Below are positions 25,609 to 48,834 of a DNA stretch of 64,000 bases, in pieces. Positions within the stretch are counted from its first letter, which is position 1. Each line of letters begins with the position of its first letter. The notes under the pieces are model-generated. The model saw nothing but the letters and a program-made list of their open reading frames with translations. It had not been told where the DNA came from and made no database searches. The stretch comes from Nymphaea colorata (lineage: Eukaryota > Streptophyta > Magnoliopsida > Nymphaeales > Nymphaeaceae). The stretch is taken from the NCBI RefSeq assembly GCF_008831285.2, contig NC_045138.2, forward strand, positions 3,202,143-3,266,142, written 5' to 3'. The position numbers and the translations under genes are program-made.

Positions 25609-25692
25609 TACCTTCAACCGAGTCTCATATAAAATATTTCAACCTTCGACCGGGTCTGTATATAAAATATTTCAACCTTCAACCGAGTCTGG
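25609..25692. repeat. Tandem ~34-bp repeat upstream of CNOT11
   Basis: The phrase CCTTCAACCGAGTCT, or the variant CCTTCGACCGGGTCT, occurs three times. The first two are each followed by ATATAAAATATTTCAA-like text. The array follows an AT-dinucleotide tract (about 25569-25610) and ends about 145 bp before the CNOT11 start codon. It may therefore overlap the promoter or 5' UTR. Confidence 0.85.
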
Positions 25693-25837
25693 AAGCTCGG
25701 GCTTGAAAGTTAAAATGCATGTTTATTTGAAAGCTATATTTCTTATAACGATTGGGTGGGAGGAGGGCGCGGAGAAATACTTGCTTTTTTCCGAGTGACC
25801 GGAAAGCTGCCGGAGGCGGAACGAAGTTGGGGCAGCG

Positions 25838-39325
<13,488 letters not shown>

Positions 39326-41128
39326 ATGCCTCCTCCACGTTTTCTCTTGTCTAGTGCAGTAGATAACCATGTCCTTAAAATCGTTTGGATATAGATGGCA
39401 TCTACATTTTCTGTTGCCTCTTTAATTTTTATTGATCTCATTTTATCATTTCTTGATGTATATGGACTTGAACAAAAAAAAATCACTAAAGGACATCTCT
39501 TCTGAAGATGTCTGAGTCTGATCTAGTTAGGTTGTAAAAAAACTGGCAGCATCAAAGATTATGTTATCAAAAAACATTCGGCGTAATTGTTTAAAGGAAG
39601 TTCTGTACTATCAGCTGTCTTCAAAGTGGTTCTTATTGCAGTTTTTTTAATATGTCGGCAAGATCGTTGATTATGATATATACACATGCACTAGACTGTC
39701 CTTTGCACAAGATCAGTTTCATGCTCATCATAAGCTGAATCTGGAATATCATAAGCTGAATCTGGAATAGCAGATGGTAAGGGAAAAATTTCATGGTATT
39801 GTTTGGTATAAAAGTGTCCAGTGAATCTGTCCCAAAGATTGAGCGAAATTTATAGAAAATTAGTTTGTGTGTGACGGATTCCTGGGACACTCACAGGGTG
39901 TGGGTGTCTTTGCTGCCAAACACCCCTAAGAGTGTTGAGTTTTGTTTCCCTGATGCTGCCGTTGAAACACACCCTAACTGTAAGAAATCTGCTATTTAGA
40001 ATATTTTAAAAATCTTTATTGGACATGGATATGAATACAAGATTAAGTATCTCAGTGAAATCATAGCCGTAAGAAATCTACTGTTTCGAATATTTTAAAT
40101 AACTTTATTGGACATGGATATAAATACAAGATTAAGTATCTCAGCGAAATCAAAATGTCAACTCATTCAGCTCATTTCCTCCTTAGACCTGAACGGCTAC
40201 GGGATTAGGTGATGAGATGCAAGAGCTTTATTTAGAAGCTCGGTAAACGTTCACTGAAGATTTTTTATAAAAACAAGGAATTTGTCCAGAAGTCATTGAG
40301 GTTCAAAATGCATGTATGATCACTTTAACAAACGCCTATTTATGTTTTTGAAATGCTCACATAAGAGAAAAACCACTAGTTATAGTACATACGCTATAGT
40401 TACTGTATACAAAATGGCATCTTTACAATCCAAATAATTTATATATTTCACTTTTCCTTTATACTCAGACTAAGTTCTCACCGTTATTTTCTCGTGTTCT
40501 TTGGACATACATACACCAGACACACATAAATATTCTTGTGCTTAATCTGTTTAAACAATGTTATTATTCTTAATTAATTTTTTTGGCACGTGCAGCCTCT
40601 CAAGTAGAAAGAATGTATATGATGCGATTATATAGGAATCGACCCTTGTATCACCATAATCCTAGATTAGGCTGACGTTTGGAGCGTCGATTTATTTAAT
40701 TTGACTGTCATAAAGGGAAAAAAGAAATTGGTAATTTCTTGAGCAAAATTTTAGAAACACAAGCATTCTTTAGGTTTTTTTTTTCTTCTTTAATATCAAA
40801 ACTAGTTTACAGATTGCAAACTTTTGGAATCAATGCTTCATTTAACATATTAAGATTCTGAACATCTTTATCGACGGTTTCATCAGAACATCTAAAAAAA
40901 ATGGAGTGATCTGATGCCTGGCATCGGTGACTCAACCATTAAGTTGGTAAAACTCCAGGTTTTACAACTCTCACCTCACAGCCTATGACTTATGCAAGGG
41001 AGTGAAACCAGAGAGTAACTGCAGGATTGTGGCAGTCATATGCTTGGTTTCATCTAGAACCAACTGTGCCAACCTATGTCACATGGGTGTAGGTGCGAGA
41101 TGCAACATGTTAAAAAATTAGGTGTGAG
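39326..41128. other. CNOT11 3' flank and AT-rich spacer
   Basis: The CNOT11 3' UTR should occupy the first few hundred bases. A 21-bp direct repeat (CATAAGCTGAATCTGGAATA) occurs twice near 39729-39770. An 89-bp duplication lies at 39980-40152. No supported gene. Confidence 0.55.
39980..40152. repeat. Two-copy tandem duplication of ~89 bp
   Basis: Copies run 39980-40068 and 40069-40152. Both begin GTAAGAAATCT and contain TTATTGGACATGGATAT and AAGATTAAGTATCTCAG. They differ at a handful of positions. Confidence 0.9.
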
Positions 41129-41176
41129 TATATATATATATATATATTGAGAGAGAGAGAGAGAGAGAGAGAGAGG
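41129..41176. repeat. Compound (TA)n(GA)n microsatellite
   Basis: About nine TA units are followed by about thirteen GA units, less than 120 bp from the hAT-like element. Confidence 0.95.
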
Positions 41177-41406
41177 GCACAAAAAAATGAGTGAAGAAAA
41201 AAAAGGAAAAAAAGAAGATAGAGTGCGGTCAGCAGCACCGGACTTAGTCAAACCGAGTCGGGTGCCATGATGGGCCACACCCACATCCATGTCTAGGGCT
41301 GTACACGAGCCGAGTCGAGCCCGAGCTTGGCCAACTCGAGCTCGACTCGGCTCAAAGAGCTCGAGCTCGAGCTCGAACTCGAACTCGAGTCGAGTTCCCT
41401 AACACA

Positions 41407-41573
41407 AGCTCGAGCTCGACTCGACTATTATAGTCGAGCTCGAGCTCGACTCGACTATTATAGTCGAGCTCGAGCTCGACTCGACTATTATAGTCGAGCT
41501 CGAGCTCGACTCGACTATTATAGTCGAGCTCGAGCTCGACTCGACTATTATAGTCGAGCTCGAGCTCGACTTG
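41407..41573. repeat. 30-bp tandem array with self-complementary units
   Basis: Four exact copies of a 30-bp unit lie at 41431-41550, with partial copies on both sides. Each unit holds GAGCTCGAGCTC, a perfect palindrome, and TCGACTATTATAGTCGA, which has 7-bp arms around TTA. Because 30 is divisible by three, both strands stay open and give meaningless periodic peptides. Perfect identity between copies points to recent expansion. Confidence 0.95.
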
Positions 41574-41595
41574 TTTAACTCGTTTAGTTTAGGCA

Positions 41596-41799
41596 TTGTC
41601 CCAGAGCGTCGGCAATGAGGTCGAGTCCTTCGCCGGTTTGGAGGTCGAGTTTGAAGGCGCGTGGTGGTGAGGGGAGCAGTGCCTGGAGGAGGGACGGCGG
41701 AGGATTGGTAGCACTGTGGTATGTGAAAGCTACGTCATACGGCTTTTCGGCGAGCTCTTGAAGCAGATGTTGGCCCAAGTAGCCTGTTCCCCCCACCAA
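41596..41799 (-). pseudogene. Captured 5' fragment of an NAD(P)-binding Rossmann-fold (RmlD/MAT2B-like) gene
   Basis: The minus strand encodes LVGGTGYLGQHLLQELAEKP followed by YDVAFTYHSATNPPPSLLQ, and ends near DLIADALGQ. VGGTGYLGQ is the glycine-rich dinucleotide-binding loop at the start of a Rossmann fold. The context resembles plant homologues of methionine adenosyltransferase regulatory subunit beta and dTDP-4-dehydrorhamnose reductase. Only about 68 residues of the N-terminal part are present. Homology stops abruptly at both sides, upstream in duplicated GA-rich sequence and downstream at a stop near the 30-bp array. The frame is open from 41949 to 41584, so expression as a small chimeric peptide cannot be excluded. 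Confidence 0.65.
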
Positions 41800-42454
41800 G
41801 CTGCGAGGGTTTGAGGGAGAAGAGAGAGAGAGAAAGAGAGAAGAGAAGGGGCGAGGCTGCGAGGGTTTGAGGAGAGGGAGAGAGAGAGAGAAGGAGGGAG
41901 GCTGTGAGGGTTTGAGGGAGAACCCTATTTCTCCCTTGGTCTTCTTCACAGAGCCATAACCATGCGCTTTTTGGGCGCCTTCTTCTCCAAAAAAAAAATC
42001 AGACGCTTCTTTCTCCTTCTTCTTCTTCTTCTCTTCTGCAAAACAAAGTTAGAAATCATTGGGTTCTTGAGACCCTCTCTCGTTTGAGGGAGAGGGTTTC
42101 AGTTCTCTGATTTAGGGAGAGAGGGGGAGAGAGAGATAGAGAAGGAGAGAAGGAGAGAAGAGAAGGAACGAGGGTGTGAGGATTCCATGGTTGCAGAAGG
42201 AGGAAGAAAGTGAAGAGAGAGAAAAAAAAGACGAGAAATGAAATGCGCAAATAAATAAAAAAATAAATATCCTTTCTCGGGTTAAGCGAGCTTCCTTAAC
42301 CGAACTAGTACTCGGCTTGATAAAATAAATGAGTTGAATGGACAACTCGAGCTCGGCTTGTTGAGTATAAAAGCTGGCTCGAATTCAAATTCGAGCCGAG
42401 CTTTAACGAGCCGAGTTCGAGTTACTCGGCTCGTTGTTCAGCCCGGTCCATGTC

Positions 42455-43710
42455 GGCGCGTGCGCGTCACCATGTTTGTTGCACCCGTGTGACTTAGATG
42501 CTGACTTTACTCTAGAGAATTGATGGGGGGAGAAGAGACATCACCTAAAGAAAGTATGGTCCTGTTATAACTTTTGCAAGCAGTTACATTGCTGCAATGA
42601 CATGATAAGATCATGGCTTCAAGGATTCCATGAATATTTTGTTGCACCAACCTAAATATTTGATGTTGACATGACAGCATGTTTGGGAAATATATTAATG
42701 GGAATATGGGGCCCATATTGTTGCAGACAGTATCTTGATGAACCATACTGAAAGGTAGGCTTCCTCCATGAAAGGTCTGTTGGAAGGTTACCTGCCGACG
42801 TTTCAAGGGGAAGTTGGAAACAGAGCTAGGCTGGCAAACAGCAGGTATAAGTCAATTAGTTCACCAACCAACCAGGCCCCTCGCTGGGTACGGATCCAAT
42901 GAGGTGTTTGGACATGGATCATCAAAGAAAAATTTGTCTGGACCCAGCCAGATTTAGTTTGTCTCCCTTTCATATCCAGCCATATTATGTGGCATGCTTG
43001 CTCATTCAAGTTTAGACATTTGATGTTAGAGTCTGAAATTCATTGTCACAAATATCGTTCTTGGAAAAAAAAAATATAGACAAGGTTGTTTTCAAGTTTT
43101 TTTGACAAAGTTGTTTTCTTTTTTCTTTTTGAGAAAACTATGAGACATGATCTTGGTAAAATTTCAAGAAATAAAAATCCTAAAAATTAGAGAAAATGAA
43201 ATAAATGAGAAATTAAAAAAAGAGTGAAAAAATAATTAAAAATCACGAAAAAATCGGCGAGATATTCATTTTTTGCCAGGATTTTCAAAATCTCAGGATA
43301 TTTTTCGTGATATTTTCTTTTTATTTGATAATCTCAAAACAATATTTGTGACATTGACCATGTAGATGGGTTCCTTTGATATTTCCGAATCGAGATCCTA
43401 ATAGACCCAACAAAGTAGGTCCAGATGTGGGTATTCTATGGTACCATCATCCAACCGAACTGGTTGAATTGAAAAGGAAAAAGATGGATCTGATGCAAGG
43501 TCCACTGTCTTGAACTCAGACACAGGTCCAACCAGATCGGACCCACTTGCACCCCTTTTCTGACACACAACCTGCAGCTTTTAAGGGCAAAACTTGTTCA
43601 AAATAATAAGGTCTCCCTGACAATGCTGCTCATATCCAGAACCCATCACATGTTTAAGCATGGCAAAGAAGGTCCCACTGAATTAGATTCTCTCCCCCTT
43701 TGATGTACCG
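42455..43710. other. Intergenic stretch, no supported gene
   Basis: Open frames on the minus strand at 42507-42806 and 42803-43009 show no domain or exon pattern. AT-rich sequence with A-runs fills 43060-43300. Confidence 0.5.
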
Positions 43711-44433
43711 GACTTGTACTTAAGAGAAGAATTCACTTAAGTGGGAGTTGGTAATGGTACTTCATGTTACTCTTGCTCACCACCATTCAAAAGAAAACCC
43801 AAAATTCTGGATATCCTAAACGGGAAGTGGGATAAACCAAGATATTTCCACTAGAACTTTGAGTTTCTACTCTAGTGGAATTAACTTTGTTGACTTGCAC
43901 TTAAGAGACAAATTCACTTAAGTGGGAGTTGGTAATGGTATTTCATGTTACTCTTTCTTGCCACCATTCAAAAGAAAACCCAAAATTCTGGATATCCTAA
44001 ACGGGAAGTGGGATAAACCAAGATATTTTCACTAGAACTTTGAGTTTCTACTCTAATGGAATTAACTTTGTTGACTTGCACTTAAGAGACAAATTCACTT
44101 AAGTGGGAGTTGGTAATGGTATTTCATGTTACTCTTTCTTGCCACCATTCAAAAGAAAACCCAAAATTCTGGATATCCTAAACGGGAAGTGGGATAAACC
44201 AAGATATTTCCACTAGAACTTTGAGTTTCTACTCTAGTGGAATTAACTTTGTTGACTTGCACTTAAGAGACAAATTCACTTAAGTGGGAGTTGGTAATGG
44301 TACTTCATGTTACTCTTGCTTGCCACCATTCAAAAGAAAACCCAAAATTCTGGATAACCTAAATGGAAAGTGGGATAAACCAAGATATTCACACTAGAAT
44401 TTTGAGTTTCTGCTCTGGTAGAATTAACTTTTC
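43711..44433. repeat. Four tandem copies of a ~181-bp repeat
   Basis: Units begin with GACTTGTACTTAAG or GACTTGCACTTAAG near 43711, 43892, 44073 and 44254. Copies 1-3 are very similar and copy 4 is the most diverged. Every copy contains GGAGTTGGTAATGGTA, AACCCAAAATTCTGGATA and, near its end, an inverted pair CCACTAGA ... TCTAGTGG separated by about 15 bases, intact in copies 1 and 3. No reading frame is conserved. Confidence 0.94.
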
Positions 44434-45602
44434 CGTGACTGTCATTGTCTCATGTTCATATATAGTCCAATTAAGAAGGTTAAGTTCTTGCAATCTTGGC
44501 ACATGAAGGTGTCTGGTTATGTCATGTGGTGGGCATGGCGACATCGGCCATGTGCTTATGTCTTAAGGGTACGCTGATCCACGGCAAGTACGAAGCCCAG
44601 TCAGTCACCATCTCTGCACAACATTTCACTAACAAATAACAACTCAAACTGAGCAGAGCCTGTATTATCATATCAGTAATGCATGATTGAATCATGTCGT
44701 AGAGATAGAACTTGTCCCTCATAATGATCGCATGCTCCGGCATGTTCGCAGCAATATTAAAACGTAGATGACATCCAAAACAGTGGATGATCTTCTGAAC
44801 ATGATCATAAATTCCGCTGCTAACGAGTAATTTTCTGATGGAAGAAGCGAAGATTTTTTATAGACTTGAGCAGGCCATGGAGATATTAAAAATTTGCATT
44901 CTACGTTGGCCGTTTCATCACCATTGTCTTAATCTGTAACCTCCTTTTCAAACTGCAAGGGTTCTGCCTTCAAGAATCATGTTCGTTTTTCTTCTACCCA
45001 TTAAAGCTATAAAAATGATCAGATTAGAACATGTTAAAATTATTCTTATTACTGTTGCTTTTTCAAGTTCTTCCTGGTTAGCAGGAGGTTCACAACCGCC
45101 ACCCAGAAGAGAGGCAGCCGGAAGCCTCTCCCCACAAAATTTTCTTCGTTTTTAGGGTCCTGAGCTGCGTTGGAGACCTAAGTAAAGTACGGCACACCCA
45201 TCAATGCATGTCAAGAGAGTAACACCATTGGGAATAGAACCGACGATGCAGGTTTCAAGCTCTTGCTGGTTCCGTTCTTTTCTTAGATTCCTTAGTTTGT
45301 TTCTTGTGAACTTGTCTTCTACAGGTGCCCTACCATGTGCTATAATGTGATGCCCAAAACGTCTTAAAATAACATCTTGCAATGTAGGCTCTCATTGGTA
45401 GTGTGTGACATCATGAACATGAGGTAAGCGCATGCATACATATAAAAATGAGACATTATTGTTCATAAAAGAAAGAGAGGAATCTTTTTATCCCCAACAT
45501 GCTAGGATAAATTATGTGCAATTTGCTATGTGCTACCATCAAAACCAAAGAAAACCGGTGGGATAAACGTGCATGGTGGCAACAAAAAGAGGATTCCGAT
45601 CA
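44434..45602. other. Intergenic stretch, no supported gene
   Basis: Minus-strand open frames at 44522-44743 and 45152-45382 (the latter with DVILRRFGHHIIAHGRAP) are not recognised and have no splice-consistent neighbours. They may be repeat or pseudogene fragments. Confidence 0.5.
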
Positions 45603-45610
45603 TATGTAGC

Positions 45611-45790
45611 CAGTGGCGGAGCCACATAAAAGGCTGGTGTGGGCAATTGCCCACACCAGCTTCTCAATTTTCTTTCACTTTTCAACATTAAGATTGATAA
45701 TATTTACTTTATTATACATGTAAGTGCCCCTTAAAGTATGACAACAAGTGAATTAGTGCCCCTCCAAGCAAATTTTTGGCTCTGCCACTG
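45611..45790. mobile_element. hAT-like MITE with CAGTGGCGGAGCCA termini
   Basis: This is a 180-bp element. The left end CAGTGGCGGAGCCA and the right end, on the minus strand, CAGTGGCAGAGCCA match at 13 of 14 bases. The flanks TATGTAGC (45603-45610) and AATGTAGC (45791-45798) agree at 7 of 8 positions. An internal palindrome around GGTGTGGGCAATTGCCCACACC adds hairpin potential. Confidence 0.8.
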
Positions 45791-45798
45791 AATGTAGC

Positions 45799-46566
45799 TA
45801 GTATCTGATCTAACCGATCGGATTTAGAGGAACGTATGATAATATCTCAATCCCAATTTTTGCATGTAAGTAGTGATAAATATTCCCTTGCCCGTTGGAT
45901 TTTAGAAAAGAAATCCATTTTTGGGGCTAGTTTTTTCTTACGAGTACATTTTTCTGATATTCTTAACATGAATCCCACTTTTCACTGAAACTGTTCAATA
46001 ATGGTTTGAAATAAGGTTCGGTCAACATGAGCGGCAAAATTTTTCAACATTACTCTCTATTACTAAATTATATTCTTATATGTTTTAGCTAATATTTTTT
46101 CCTTAATTTATCAAAGTATACTTCAGCAGACCAAATGAGAAATCAGTAACAAAATTAGGTGACAAGGTCTCACCAAGAACAAAAAGCCAAGCAAAAGAAG
46201 AAACATGCAAAAGGAAAGAAAATTAAATGTAGAGGAGAGAAAGAACGGGGTAGCATTCATCTCCGAGTAAAGTTCTTTTGGGCTTTTTCAGATTCATTAC
46301 CAGCAGCAATAGATAAGCAAAGAACACTAACGAAGAAACATTACCTGGGCATGAGCATGAAAGGGGTTGGAGAGAAGACTGGCTGGTACAGCGGTATGCA
46401 AATATTGGTACGGCGGTATGCTGTTGATACCTTTGGATCAGTTTTGGGTCCAAACTGATCCAAATCATATTCTTTTCTTATGTTCTAACCACACTTTTGT
46501 TAGTATATTTACTGTTTGATGAGATTATAAGTAGGCATTATGAAAGGAACTACTAAACACAATGAT

Positions 46567-46648
<82 letters not shown>

Positions 46649-47736
46649 TATAAAAGCTGTACCGGTACCCGTTTCCCGTACTGGGTACTTATATACTTAA
46701 TTGCCAATAATGGTTGTAAAACTCGTATCACTTCGTACAGTTATCATGGTAATGGCAATATAATACGTCTTTATCAAATGGGTTAGATGCTCATGTAAAT
46801 CGCAATCGCAATAGAAACAGGCACATTTAGAGGCATCCTACATGTCAAAATTTAAAAACTTTAATTCGTCATTTCCTCATAAAAAATTTCAGATTCCACT
46901 TTAAACTCTTATTTGATGGTTTTATATATAGTCGCGGTCCTCAACCACCCACCAGATGTAAATGCAGCCCAAAACATCACAAGTAGGAAGAATGGCGTCC
47001 TCGGAGCCTCATCTGGGTGGTAGATAACTTCTCAGTCACCTGAAATGACCAAAATCTTATATAAAATTTAGATTAATGGATTCATAATATCAATATTTTG
47101 CTCCTTTCTAATCCATCAATAACTAACTTCATCTGGCTCATGAGGTGGCCCCAAGATGTGGCACATTCACCTTAAAATTTGGCTTCATAAGGGGCAGAGG
47201 CACATGGGATCCTACCGCTTCTTCGTTTTTAGGCTGTGTAAGTATGGTAATGGATTCGTGGCCGCTGGTTAAAGGAGCATGCACATGGTCCCCCGTCTCC
47301 ATTGCCTGTCAACTTTCTTCTTGAAGTGCACAAAAGATAGTTGCAGAGATGCCTTCAGCCTATCGTTCCTCAAAAATGGTAGACCCCATTCCTTCCCTCC
47401 ACCAATCGGTCCGTCGGGATCGACGGCTGTCCCCCTCTGCCCTCTGAGAGAATGGCGGATTCTCTTAAAAAATGTGAAGGGGCGACCCCACGCCCTCGAA
47501 CTGTTTGTTAAAACGTCGCTTCCGAATCGAGACAAGTAGACAGGGACAGCTCATGATGTTTCGCCAATCATTTGATGCAAAGCGCAACGTGGCTCGGCCT
47601 TGCTCGTACACATAAAAGCATCGCAAGCGACGGCCGAAATAGAATAGTGGGAAAAGGCCACAACTCCTTTCCCCATTCATTTGTTTATTTTCCTTGTTGA
47701 ATAATTTAGTGCGGCATTCGCTATAAGGGCTCAGCG
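45799..47736. other. Spacer and upstream region of the BPS1-like gene
   Basis: A long (TA)n tract lies at 46570-46643. Text around 46380-46460 and 46660-46690, with GGTACGGCGGTATGC and ACCGGTACCCG phrases, is repeat-like. The last ~450 bases become GC-richer and should contain the promoter of the gene at 47737. Open frames here (46159-46458, 47279-47539) are unrecognised. Confidence 0.5.
46570..46643. repeat. (AT)n microsatellite
   Basis: About 37 uninterrupted AT dinucleotides. Confidence 0.97.
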
Positions 47737-48834
47737 ATGGTTCCCTGCGGTTTCCCAAGCACGAACATGAGTCCTTCAGCACTTCTCCGAAGCCTTTCCT
47801 CTCGCATCGCCGGGAAGTTCTCCTCACCGGTGGCTCCTTGGCCGGTGCAGAGCGAGTTCGGACGCTGGCTCAGCGACGAGCTCGATTCCCTGCTGCAGCA
47901 TCCTCGCGGCCAGTTTCTCGGCACCGCATGGCTCCTCGATGCCATGGACGTGAACCTGGCTGCCCAGAAGAAGTCCCACGAGCTGCTTGCGCGGTTCAAA
48001 GATGGTGATGCAACGAAAACGGACTCGTCCTTCTCTTCCGGGTCTTTGGAAGCCATTAGAAGCCACCTGCAGGACACCATCGCCATGCTCGACGTCTGTA
48101 ACGACCTCCGCGAGCGGCTCGGCGTGGTCAGCGAGTACGCCCACTCGCTGCGCATAGCGCTGCACTGGTTGGAGGGCGCGTCGGGCCCAAGCCCCGCGGC
48201 GCTAGCGCGGGCCAGCGCCGAGCTCGAGCGGTGCCTGACGATAGAGCGGCGGTGCTCGGAGCTGAGCTCGTGCTGCTCTACGCTGAGAAGGCTGGGCGAG
48301 AAGCTGGTTCAGGACAGCACGCCCAGCGCGAGGGACTCGAAGGCCGGCTTTCCGGCGGGGACGCGCGAGCCGGAGCTGCACGAGGCGTTGTGCGCGTCCA
48401 AGTCCATGGCTCTGCTGACGTGCGGGGCTCTCGCCATCGCTCTGTCGTTCAAGTCGAGGCGAGGGCTGCCGCACATGCCGGACGCACGCGCGAAGCCGTG
48501 GTGCGACGCGCTGCAGGAACTGCACAGGGGGATCAAGTCGGAGATCGAGGGGCGGAGAAAGAAGTCCGGCGCCGCCGTCATGAACGAGCTTGGGGAGGCC
48601 TCGGGGGCATGCCGGAGATTGCAGGAGGCGATTAGCCGGCAGCTGGACGGCCGTCCTCGGCCGCAGAAGGGGACGGGCGAGGAGGTGGAGATGAGGTCCG
48701 TGGTGGAGACATTGGAAGGGTTGTGTGAGGAGATGGAGATGGGGGTTGAGTTCTTCGCTCACAGAGTGGACGAGCTCTATCGCCTCATCATCTCTGTGAG
48801 AGTGTGTGCGCTTGACATCCTCCCATTAGCATGA
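47737..48834 (+). CDS. Probable BYPASS1/ROH1-like (DUF793-type) protein
   Basis: This is a single-exon, strongly GC-rich gene of 365 residues in otherwise AT-rich DNA. The pattern resembles plant BPS1/ROH1-like proteins: an N-terminal helical block with WLSDELDSLLQ and FLGTAWLLDAMDVNLAAQKK, then IRSHLQDTIAMLDVCNDLRERL, then a long helical C-terminal half ending VEFFAHRVDELYRLIISVR. BPS1 restrains a root-derived mobile signal, and ROH1 binds an exocyst subunit. Which role applies here cannot be told. A hydrophobic stretch lies near MALLTCGALAIALSF (about residues 223-237). There is no signal peptide. The first ATG (47737) is used; a second in-frame ATG at 47767 begins MSPSALLRSL and may be the true start. 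Family assignment is from motif spacing only. Confidence 0.62.
   Translation: MVPCGFPSTNMSPSALLRSLSSRIAGKFSSPVAPWPVQSEFGRWLSDELDSLLQHPRGQFLGTAWLLDAMDVNLAAQKKSHELLARFKDGDATKTDSSFSSGSLEAIRSHLQDTIAMLDVCNDLRERLGVVSEYAHSLRIALHWLEGASGPSPAALARASAELERCLTIERRCSELSSCCSTLRRLGEKLVQDSTPSARDSKAGFPAGTREPELHEALCASKSMALLTCGALAIALSFKSRRGLPHMPDARAKPWCDALQELHRGIKSEIEGRRKKSGAAVMNELGEASGACRRLQEAISRQLDGRPRPQKGTGEEVEMRSVVETLEGLCEEMEMGVEFFAHRVDELYRLIISVRVCALDILPLA

Larger units (their letters stand above)
41294..42446. mobile_element. hAT-like non-autonomous element with a captured gene fragment
   Basis: The element is 1153 bp and is flanked by an exact 8-bp direct repeat, TCCATGTC (41286-41293 and 42447-42454), the target size typical of hAT transposons. 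The left end TAGGGCTGTACACGAGCCGAG and the right end, on the minus strand, CCGGGCTGAACAACGAGCCG are similar inverted termini with one small gap. Subterminal regions are full of CGAGCTCG motifs, including a 30-bp tandem array on the left. The interior holds GA-rich duplicated leader-like sequence and a piece of a cellular gene at 41799-41596. No transposase is present, so it would need one in trans. Related CGAGCTCG-rich text recurs near 63437-63764. Confidence 0.8.

Noticed and set aside
41327-41578. Periodic RARARLDYYS frame (and its Ser-rich antisense)
   Set aside because: A by-product of a 30-bp repeat whose length is a multiple of three.
45152-45382. 76-residue minus-strand frame with DVILRRFGHHIIAHGRAP
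   Set aside because: No recognisable family, short, and no supporting exon pattern around it.
47721-48762. Long open frames antisense to, or shifted within, the BPS1-like gene
   Set aside because: Shadows of a GC-rich coding region. The plus-strand 365-codon frame has the family motifs.
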